A DNA stretch of 5,451 bases, taken from Candidatus Latescibacterota bacterium. GTDB lineage: Bacteria; Latescibacterota; 4484-107. The translations under genes were made by a program, and so were the position numbers. The DNA is taken from positions 1 to 5,451 of the forward strand of contig JAUWMS010000233.1 in NCBI GenBank assembly GCA_030613045.1, read 5' to 3'. The notes beneath the pieces were generated by a model. The model had not been told where the DNA came from. It did not search any database and was given only the letters and a program-made list of their open reading frames with translations. Of this stretch, positions 1 through 5,300 are shown in pieces (position 1 is the stretch's first letter; every line of letters begins with the position of its first letter).

Positions 1-768
1 GGGCGCGATCCCCACGAAGTTCTTCATCGCATTCGTCATGCCCACCCCGTCGTGAACTTTCAGCCCCGGCCCCCTGATCAGCACATCGCCTTCCAGGATA
101 GTGGAAGGGATGTAGTACTTCTCGCGGGCATACCACTCGTCCGGAACCGTCACCTCCACGGCTTCGTCGAAGTTCAGATCCACGATGTCGAGCGGAATAC
201 CGGCAAGTTCCTCGTCTCTCAGAAGCGCTCGGTACCCGGCCACTTCAAAGCCGTCGCCCATCTTGGCGCGAGGCACCGTCGCCTTTATGTCAGCTCGATC
301 CGGGGGGATCCACTCCCCGGAACCTTCGGCAATGGTGATCCGGGCCTCCGGCACGATCTCGTGCACGATTTTGATCAGAGCCTTCACCACCCGCCAATCC
401 GTGATCACGCCCGATCCCCTCGGCTTCAACTCCACGATGTTCGGCTTGATCACCACCCAGTCCGTGCCCGGCTCGATGATCGTGTGCAATCCCCCGGCCA
501 TCGAGATCGCGTACCGGACCATGTGTTCCACCTGGGCCTCGGTCAACACTGAGTCCGGGGAGACCGGTTTCTTCAACCGGTCGAAGTCCGAACGGATTAC
601 TCCGACCACGGACTGACCCGGTTTGGTGGCCGCCGAGACCGCATCCACAATGGTGTACCGGCTCTCATTATGCTTCTCCGGAGACTTCGCGATGTCCAAC
701 AGCACCATCAGAGCGATGCTGACCAAAATCAGTCCCCACGATATCCGCTTCTTGGCGCGTTTGCTCAT
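1..768 (-). CDS. DUF362 domain protein with N-terminal membrane anchor, 3' end cut by window edge
   Basis: Reading the minus strand from ATG at 768 gives 256 codons with no stop before the left edge, so the C-terminus lies outside the window. Residues 1-10 are basic (MSKRAKKRIS). Residues 11-27 form one hydrophobic helix (WGLILVSIALMVLLDIA), so the protein is probably anchored with its main domain outside the cytoplasm. The DUF362 pattern follows in order: VVIKPNIV (105-112), VITDWRVVKALIKIV (121-135), ITIAEGS (144-150), VDLNFDE (196-202), then YYIPSTILEGDVLI (218-231) and LKVHDGVGMTNAMKNFVG (236-253). The last stretch matches the family's conserved Lys-His and Thr-x-x-x-Lys-Asn core. The biochemical role of DUF362 is not settled; some members carry ferredoxin-like Fe-S domains, and none is visible in the part present here. 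The start is supported by AAGGAG at 775-780, six bases upstream. A predicted promoter lies at 943-971. Family assignment is confident; function is unknown. Confidence 0.9.
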   Translation of the reverse strand, partial: MSKRAKKRISWGLILVSIALMVLLDIAKSPEKHNESRYTIVDAVSAATKPGQSVVGVIRSDFDRLKKPVSPDSVLTEAQVEHMVRYAISMAGGLHTIIEPGTDWVVIKPNIVELKPRGSGVITDWRVVKALIKIVHEIVPEARITIAEGSGEWIPPDRADIKATVPRAKMGDGFEVAGYRALLRDEELAGIPLDIVDLNFDEAVEVTVPDEWYAREKYYIPSTILEGDVLIRGPGLKVHDGVGMTNAMKNFVGIAP

Positions 769-813
769 GCTGCGCTCCTTTCTTTGGGTGATTTCACTGC
801 AAAGGGCAAAAGC

Positions 814-889
814 AGGTATAGGTGAAGGCAAAGGTAAAAAAACCAGAATCAAGCACGTCTTTTCTTTACCTCTACCTTTAGCTTTACCT
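814..889. repeat. Imperfect inverted repeat made of 6-bp units in the DUF362 gene leader
   Basis: The arms at 814-838 and 865-889 match as inverted copies at 20 of 25 positions, separated by 26 bases. Each arm is itself 6-bp periodic: AGGTAT, AGGTGA, AGGCAA, AGGTAA on the left, and AGGTAA, AGCTAA, AGGTAG, AGGTAA on the complement of the right. In the minus-strand transcript this could fold into a long imperfect hairpin between the predicted promoter and the DUF362 start. Whether it regulates anything is unknown; it may only be a repeat remnant. Confidence 0.65.
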
Positions 890-894
890 GGGCA

Positions 895-927
895 TTTTTC
901 TCCGCGGCCTTTGCGCCTTTGCGGTGA
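895..927. repeat. Dispersed CTTTGCGN-type element, 8-bp periodic
   Basis: Successive octamers TCCGCGGC, CTTTGCGC and CTTTGCGG (901-924) follow a T-rich lead-in and end in GTGA. The pattern resembles the CTTTGTGT octamers at 2127-2158 and the CGCAGAG-containing sequence near 5404-5421. I infer that these are members of one degenerate dispersed repeat family in this genome. It lies in the untranslated leader of the DUF362 gene, just downstream of the predicted transcription start. Confidence 0.5.
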
Positions 928-942
928 GAATTGCCTCAAAAC

Positions 943-971
943 AAAATACATCAAACGTGGAGAAAAGTCAA
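943..971 (-). promoter_or_regulatory. Predicted sigma70-type promoter for the DUF362 gene
   Basis: On the minus strand, TTGACT (971-966) is a 5/6 match to the -35 consensus and TATTTT (948-943) a 4/6 match to the -10, separated by exactly 17 bases. It sits just below the terminator that closes the 42-aa gene and above the DUF362 start. Transcription would begin near 936 and leave a leader of about 165 nt. The position between terminator and gene supports it; the -10 is only moderate. Confidence 0.5.
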
Positions 972-996
972 GAAACTTCTCCGCATTTTGGTCAAC

Positions 997-1032
997 AAAA
1001 AGGGGAAACAGCCGCAGAGCAGCCATTTCCCC
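997..1032 (-). terminator. Intrinsic terminator after the 42-aa membrane protein gene
   Basis: GGGGAAA (1002-1008) and TTTCCCC (1026-1032) form a perfect 7-bp stem around a 17-base loop. On the minus strand the stem is followed at once by five T residues (1001-997). It begins about five bases after the TAA at 1038-1040. The stem is modest in GC, but its placement fits termination of the small gene. Confidence 0.6.
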
Positions 1033-1037
1033 CAACC

Positions 1038-1166
1038 TTAGCCGAACATGAAACGCAGAAAGAACACGAAGAAAACGAAGACGGCCACGCCTGCGTAAAG
1101 CAGGACGTGCTCCACCGCCTCCTTCTTCCGCGCTTCGGCTGCCAGAAAATCAATAAAGGACAACAT
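1038..1166 (-). CDS. Small single-pass membrane protein, 42 aa, function unknown
   Basis: The frame continues upstream to a GTG at 1250, but ATG at 1166 is chosen because AAAGGAGG (1173-1180) lies six bases before it, and the residues before it (ending SKGSEGLRIVHKRRNS) look like translated leader. The product begins with a short amphipathic segment (MLSFIDFLAAEARKKEAVEH, 1-20). One strongly hydrophobic helix with many Phe and Val residues follows (about 21-38), and it ends LRFMFG. Charge distribution, RKK before the helix and one Arg after it, suggests the N-terminus faces the cytoplasm. It could be a regulatory or scaffold peptide of an inner-membrane complex, but I do not recognise a family. 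An intrinsic terminator follows immediately, so it is probably transcribed separately from the DUF362 gene. Confidence comes from ribosome site, membrane helix and terminator together. Confidence 0.65.
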   Translation of the reverse strand: MLSFIDFLAAEARKKEAVEHVLLYAGVAVFVFFVFFLRFMFG

Positions 1167-1216
1167 GGAATTCCTCCTTTTGTGAACGATCCTGAGACCT
1201 TCCGATCCCTTCGACA

Positions 1217-1268
1217 TCAACGAACCGCAATCCCTAAAATCCAGCACCACATATCATCTCGACCTCCT
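1217..1268 (-). promoter_or_regulatory. Orphan ribosome-binding site with possible leader mini-ORFs
   Basis: On the minus strand AGGAGG (1268-1263) is a strong Shine-Dalgarno motif about 100 bases upstream of the 42-aa gene. Starts follow it in three frames: ATG at 1257 (MICGAGF, 7 codons), ATG at 1252 (MWCWILGIAVR, 11 codons) and GTG at 1250, which reads on into the 42-aa gene. It could serve a leader peptide or an N-terminally extended form of the membrane protein. No attenuator hairpin is evident, so this is tentative. Confidence 0.25.
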
Positions 1269-1276
1269 CTCTTTTT

Positions 1277-1325
1277 CAGCGGTCAGCTTTAAGCAGTCAG
1301 CGATCAGCTTTCAGCGATCGGCAAA
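1277..1325. repeat. Degenerate 7-bp tandem array (CAGCGAT / CAGCTTT type)
   Basis: Seven consecutive heptamers fall in one phase: CAGCGGT, CAGCTTT, AAGCAGT, CAGCGAT, CAGCTTT, CAGCGAT, CGGCAAA. They resemble the short tandemly repeated repetitive sequences known from cyanobacteria and seen in many uncultured bacterial genomes. The array is intergenic, upstream of the 42-aa gene, and shows no coding signal. Confidence 0.75.
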
Positions 1326-1350
1326 ATCCGTACCGCGAAACCAGCCCTCC

Positions 1351-1435
1351 GACCTCTGATCTCTGGCCTCTGACCTCTGGCCTCTGGCCTCTGGCCTTCT
1401 GGCCCCTGATCCCTGATCCCTGATCCCTGACCCCT
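1351..1435. repeat. Degenerate 7-bp tandem array (GRYCYCT type), 12 units
   Basis: Twelve units share one register: GACCTCT, GATCTCT, GGCCTCT, GACCTCT, two GGCCTCT, one 8-bp GGCCTTCT, GGCCCCT, three GATCCCT and GACCCCT. Variation is almost wholly transitions at positions 2, 3 and 5, so the consensus is GRYCYCT. Similar variants are clustered, which fits local copy expansion by slippage. It is separated from the array at 1277-1325 by 25 non-repeating bases. Confidence 0.85.
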
Positions 1436-1595
1436 GCTCTTCACAAGTTCCAAAGATAGTTGATCTTCGTCAGTAGCGCCCGATTTTGCAGCCGAAGCCT
1501 TCCTTCTTCCATTCGACAAAACCAAGTGATCCAGCGAATAACTTCCTTTCTACTACCAACGATGCCGCCGCCTTTTCGTTCAAACGGGCAGAAAT
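1436..1595. other. Intergenic stretch without a supported gene
   Basis: No ORF here has a convincing ribosome site. Minus-strand reading gives short, fairly protein-like stretches, such as a 47-codon frame from ATG 1613 to TGA 1470. That frame starts inside the loop of the terminator hairpin at 1602-1631. The stretch may be decayed coding sequence or spacer between the terminators and the 7-bp arrays. I see no RNA gene or promoter in it. Confidence 0.4.
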
Positions 1596-1631
1596 AAAAA
1601 GGGCTGCGGTCATGATCTCTGCGCCGCAGCC
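1596..1631 (-). terminator. Second of two tandem intrinsic terminators
   Basis: GGCTGCGG (1602-1609) pairs perfectly with CCGCAGCC (1624-1631), an 8-bp GC-rich stem with a 14-base loop. On the minus strand it is followed by C and then five T residues (1600-1596). It lies 17 bases beyond the first terminator and probably acts as a backstop for the same small transcription unit. No comparable T tract follows on the plus strand. Confidence 0.7.
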
Positions 1632-1648
1632 TCTTCGGGAAATTCAAT

Positions 1649-1677
1649 AAAAAAGCCGTAAGGAGAAATCCTTACGG
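1649..1677 (-). terminator. First of two tandem intrinsic terminators
   Basis: CCGTAAGGA (1656-1664) and TCCTTACGG (1669-1677) form a perfect 9-bp stem with a 4-base loop. On the minus strand a C and six T residues (1654-1649) follow. It begins about 20 bases after the stops of the small ORFs (1706 and 1699). This is a textbook intrinsic terminator on the minus strand. Confidence 0.85.
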
Positions 1678-1698
1678 TTTCGAGAATACTTTTCTGAG

Positions 1699-1803
1699 CT
1701 ATCCTCTATCCTCCGGATTCTCCCCCCCATAGACTGCGCACAGAGATGCCCTCTCCGGCAAATCCAATATGATCATGCAGCTGTTCGTTGCGATTGCGGA
1801 CAT
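1699..1803 (-). CDS. Possible 34-aa overlapping small ORF
   Basis: This frame lies within the 67-aa ORF but in a different register. ATG at 1803 follows AAGGAGG (1818-1812) with an 8-base spacer, a better ribosome site than chance usually gives. The product would be about MSAIATNSCMIILDLPERAS followed by LCAVYGGENPEDRG, ending at TAG 1701-1699. Third-codon-position GC looks higher in this frame than in the overlapping frame over the same bases, so the coding register may switch here. It could be a second small protein, the second half of a frameshifted gene, or chance. I do not recognise it. Confidence 0.25.
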   Translation of the reverse strand: MSAIATNSCMIILDLPERASLCAVYGGENPEDRG

Positions 1804-1909
1804 CTCCATCGCCTCCTTGCGCGGAAAGCACGGAATAGGGTACAAAGATGCCCACCCAGGCCGGCGCCTGCTTCGTCATCGAACTTCTCTGCGTGGTGGA
1901 CATTCTCAT
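1706..1909 (-). CDS. Small hypothetical protein, 67 aa, in its own transcription unit
   Basis: ATG at 1909 is preceded by AAAGGAG (1923-1917) with a 7-base spacer; the next in-frame ATG, at 1903, is spaced less well. Upstream is a near-consensus promoter and downstream are two tandem terminators, so the region is very likely transcribed as a unit of about 300 nt. The N-terminus is polar (MRMSTTQRSSMTKQAP). It is followed by a short hydrophobic stretch (WVGIFVPYSVLS, 18-29) and a Gly-rich hydrophilic tail ending GGESGG. There is no full membrane helix, signal peptide or recognisable domain. Third-position GC is high to about residue 33 and lower after it, where an overlapping frame becomes more coding-like. 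The transcript could instead be a small RNA, or the gene could carry a frameshift. Function unknown. Confidence 0.4.
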   Translation of the reverse strand: MRMSTTQRSSMTKQAPAWVGIFVPYSVLSAQGGDGDVRNRNEQLHDHIGFAGEGISVRSLWGGESGG

Positions 1910-1961
1910 TTTCCTGCTCCTTTCCGGCTTTGGAGGGGTTGCTTACGAGTTGAATTGGCCT

Positions 1962-1990
1962 AATATATGGAACCGACGCTTGATTGTCAA
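1962..1990 (-). promoter_or_regulatory. Near-consensus sigma70 promoter of the small transcription unit
   Basis: On the minus strand a perfect TTGACA (1990-1985) is followed after exactly 17 bases by TATATT (1967-1962), a 5/6 match to the -10 box. Predicted transcription starts near 1955, about 46 bases before the ATG at 1909. The -35 box overlaps the TCAA that flanks the palindromic element at 1991-2174, so that element lies immediately upstream of the promoter. Confidence 0.8.
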
Positions 1991-2055
1991 CCTGGATTAT
2001 TCATAAACTTCAGCCACTAAGGCACCAAGTCACAAAGAAATCACGAGCTTACAGA

Positions 2056-2094
2056 AAGGAGACTCCCAAACTCCGGTTTTGAGAGTTCCTCCTT
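2056..2094. other. Hairpin at the centre of the palindromic element
   Basis: AAGGAG (2056-2061) pairs with CTCCTT (2089-2094). ACTCCCAAA (2062-2070) pairs with TTTGAGAGT (2078-2086) apart from one C-A mismatch, with a two-base bulge between the two helices. No T tract follows on either strand, so it does not look like a terminator. Each arm contains a Shine-Dalgarno-like AAGGAG on one strand, and no ORF follows either. Confidence 0.5.
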
Positions 2095-2126
2095 AGAACG
2101 CAGTCTTGAGACCATCAGTTGCAGGC

Positions 2127-2158
2127 CTTTGTGTCTTTGTGTCTTTGTGTCTTTGTGG
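2127..2158. repeat. 8-bp tandem repeat, three CTTTGTGT units and one CTTTGTGG
   Basis: Three exact CTTTGTGT copies are followed by CTTTGTGG. This is the right arm of the palindromic element; its left arm (2015-2038) has the degenerate inverted octamers. The right arm is almost homogeneous while the left has diverged, suggesting recent slippage expansion on one side. Confidence 0.85.
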
Positions 2159-2325
2159 CGATGAATTATTCAGGTCAAGAAAAAAATGGCGGAAGTCAAT
2201 TTTTTTTTGTAGAATTCCTGCATGGCAAGCCGGACGCCGAGTTCTCATTCTCGCGCAAGAGTGTGGAAACAAGAGAAAGTGACCGAGTTCGAAACGCAGT
2301 GGGTAAAAGATGCGGTGGGGGGCAA

Positions 2326-2346
2326 TTGTTCATTGCTCATTGCTCC
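2326..2346. repeat. 7-bp repeat at the 3' end of the DUF4175-like gene, carrying its stop codon
   Basis: TTGTTCA, TTGCTCA and TTGCTCC run in one 7-bp phase. The TGA stop (2332-2330 on the minus strand) lies in the first unit, and the last residues of the protein (SNEQ) are translated from the array. I infer that the original C-terminus was altered when the array arose. Confidence 0.65.
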
Positions 2347-5300
2347 CTCCAATCGCCTCAAAATAGCGCCGGATCAACTGCTGATACTCCTCCGAATAGC
2401 CCTCCTTCAATGCCTTTGAAAGATCCTCCCGAAGCGCGCGCTCCCGCTCGCCCAGATCCCCGGGCAAGGCTCCGGGGCGCCGCACCTGGAAGGATTGAGC
2501 ACGTTCCGCCTCCCGCCGGCGACTGTATTCCCGTTTTCTCAAAGAACGCTGAGCATCCAGGAGCCTCGACAGAATCCGCTCCTGGCGCTCAATTGTCTCT
2601 TGGTCCACGCGCCCGAGTTTGAGATCCTCAGCCACCCGACGCATCTCCTCCGCCGTCTGATCCAGCCGTCCCAGGGGCTTCCCCCCCTCTCCCACGCGCT
2701 GCAGCAATTCTTCCAACCCCTTTTGGGCCGCCAACTGCTGCGCGGCCAGTTGCTCCATCAAAGCCTGGCCGGACAGGCCGGGTTTTTTCCCCTGTCCAAA
2801 GGGCATGGTTTGCTGATTGATCCCTTCCTGCTGCGCGGACAATCCCTCAAGCTGCTGCATCATCTCCTCGAAGCCCAGACCCGAACCCGAAGAAGCCAAT
2901 TCCGCCAGCGCGCCGCGGATCAGCATTGCCGTGTGGTTCAGCGCGGTCATCGCTTTCCCTTGATGCCGCCGGGCGCCGAACGCATTTTTCTCCACCAATC
3001 CCGACGTAGCCCGCTCCATCGCCTGCAGGGCTTCTCCCAAGGTCTGCCCCATGGCCGGCGTCACGAAAAAGCTCTTCCCCGCTGTTTGGTAGAGCCGATC
3101 CGCTACTTTAGAAGCTCCTTCCAAAAGTCCCTGCTGCCGGTCCGCCAGACCGGGCAAGGCCGAGCGGTCTCTTTGGGTGGACTCGGTAATCCCTCCGAGC
3201 GCCTCCTGATGCTCGGACAGATAGAGAAATCCCCGAAGCATCTCGCGCATCTCCTTTGTCACCCGCTCCCGTCCGCGTTCCCGCAACGCCCCCTGGAGAC
3301 TCTTCAGGCCCGAGCTCAGCGCGTTCAGTTCCCCCGCGATCTTTTTTCCCATCTGCCCAGCGGACGCGTTCTGATTTTCCTCGAGCATCTGCGCCATCCG
3401 TGCGGTGTGCTCCTGAAGCCCCTGTTCCGCCATGGCCCGGCGCAGCGAATCCAACGCTGCCGACAACGCAGGCTCCATCTCCTCCATCGCCGCATTCAAT
3501 CCCGCCAGCGTCTCCGTCAACGGGGCCACGTCCCGTTCCACCTGCTTCTCCTGCCCGGCCAGCTTTTTCGGATCCTCCCCCACCTCTATCGCCTCGTTAA
3601 TCCGCTCCTGCCGCTTCGTCAAATCCTCCGCCATCTTCACCGCCGCATCCATCTGCTGCTCCAACTGAAGTCGTTTCAACAGCGACAACGTCCGATCCAA
3701 CTGCTGCTCGAACGCCTCCTGAGAGAATTGGAACTCCCCCAAAGCCTTTCTGAGCGCCTCCGGATCCATCTCCTCCATCGCCCGATGCAACGCCTCCATG
3801 GCGGCCCGCATCTCTGGCGTGGCCATCTCCTCCATCAACTGCCGGATCTGAGCCAACTTCGCAAGGGTCTCCTCCGCGGCCAGACCCCGCTTCGCCAGTT
3901 CCGCCACCATCTCATCCATCTCCTCCGCGAGTTGCTGCATCTGGTCGGCGATCTGCTCCTGGCGATCCAGGACCGTCTCCAGATCCTTGCGCCGCTCCCA
4001 GCCCAATTCTTTCTCCCGAAGCAGTTCCCGCCGCATTTCCTCCACCTTCTCCCGGAGTTGCTCCTCCTCCGCAAGCATCTCCTCAATCCCCGTCACGTGC
4101 TCCTCCTGCTCCTCCACCAACTCCCGGAAGATCTCGTGCATCGAGGGCAGACGCAAGAGAAACGTGGCACTCTGCGCCCGATTCGGCCCGGACACGGTAT
4201 CGTTATCCCACACCTCCACGTGGTATTGCACCCGGTCCTCGGGGAGAAGATCGAGGGAGGAGAGGTCCCAGACGAAGTCAGTTTGGTGGGTGGTGAGTGG
4301 TGAGTGGTGAGTGGTGAGTGCGGATTGCGGATTGCGGATTGCGGATTGCGGGCGGGCGGGGGTGGAATCCGAAATCCGAAATCCGAAATCCGAAATACCA
4401 GATGGTATCCCTGTCCTGAACGTCTGTTCCGATCCAACTCGGGAGAAAACCACCTCCATCTTTGAGATGCCAAAATCGTCGCGGGCCTCGATCAAGAGGG
4501 GCATCAGCATATTCTCCGCCAAGTCCGTGTCCTCCCCGGGCTCGAGGATCTCCACGAAGGGGAAGGCGTCCGGAATGGCCACTATTTCGTATTCGATGGG
4601 ATCCGCATTGGGGATGTCCTTACGATCTGTCAGGGCGATGTGGTAGCTTCCCGTTTTCTCGATCACGAGTTCCGACCGGATGCTCCGACCGTCCACTTCG
4701 GCGTCTGCAACGCGCCCGTCGGCCATCATCCATTGGGCTTTTCGGAGGGCCTTGTTCGCGGTCGCCTCGAAGCGTACGTTCGTCCCCACCAGCGCCCGAA
4801 TGTCCCCTTCGCCTTCCAGAGCGACCTGGACGCCGAGGCGGGTATAGGGCGGAAACTCGTACGTCAGCCGAAGCCGCTGCACCATAGGCCGCTCGATCAC
4901 CGTGGCCCGAAACAGATCGCTCGTCCCGTCGCCCGCCTGCACGTAATAGTCCGCTGATATCCGCAGCCCTTTCCATACGTAGGCGACCGTATCCTTTCCG
5001 CTCGTTGCGATTTCGGTCTCGTTCCATACACTCATATCCGCTTCCTTTGTATGGAGCGCTATGCGGTCCGGCGTCTTCCCCCGAAGCGTCACCCGGATAT
5101 TCACGTCCTCTCCCCGGATCACCTCCACGTCTCCCGGCTTCAGCGTCACCTTCGTCTTCTGGGGCCGCTCAAACGCCGTCAAAGGATGGGCATAGCGAAC
5201 CAGCGCGTCGCCGAATCCATCGAAAATCAGCGCGCATCCCACGAAGAGTCCGACCGTGATCCCGGCAATCCGACCAAACCGTCGCACCCGCGTGTGATCC

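Larger units (their letters stand above)
1991..2174. mobile_element. MITE-like palindromic element without transposase
   Basis: The ends CCTGGATTATTCAT (1991-2004) and ATGAATTATTCAGG (2161-2174) are inverted copies matching at 12 of 14 positions. TCAA lies directly outside each end (1987-1990 and 2175-2178) in the same orientation, as a 4-bp target duplication would. Inside the ends, both arms carry inverted 8-bp repeats: CACTAAGG, CACCAAGT, CACAAAGA on the left and CTTTGTGT units on the right. The centre holds a separate hairpin (2056-2094). There is no coding sequence. I infer a non-autonomous, fold-back element, possibly mobilised in trans; the 4-bp duplication alone could be chance. Confidence 0.5.

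Noticed and set aside
52..616. Two plus-strand ORFs of 166 and 143 codons
   Set aside because: They are antisense to the clearly conserved DUF362 frame and have no recognisable motif.
1277..1435. CRISPR array
   Set aside because: Units are 7 bp and contiguous with no spacers; there is no 23-40 bp direct repeat or cas gene.
1304..1525. 73-codon minus-strand ORF ending in Arg/Gly/Gln-rich repeats
   Set aside because: Most of it is translation of the 7-bp array at 1351-1435, and there is no ribosome site at its start.
1470..1613. 47-codon minus-strand ORF with protein-like composition (MTAALFISARLNEKAAASLV...)
   Set aside because: Its ATG lies in the loop of an intrinsic terminator and it lacks a good ribosome site; it could be decayed coding sequence but cannot be supported as a gene.
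1769..1963. 64-codon plus-strand ORF
   Set aside because: No ribosome site and antisense to the better-supported small transcription unit.
2056..2094. Central hairpin as an intrinsic terminator
   Set aside because: No T tract follows on either strand, and it sits symmetrically inside a palindromic element.
2172..2215. A-run and T-run downstream of the DUF4175-like gene as a terminator
   Set aside because: The possible stem is only an A/T tract with no GC-rich helix, so it is too weak to call.
2495..4303. 602-codon plus-strand ORF rich in Leu, His, Arg and Gln
   Set aside because: It is exactly antisense to the DUF4175-like coding region; its composition is what the complement of Glu/Gln/Met/Lys codons gives, and it has no domain or ribosome site.
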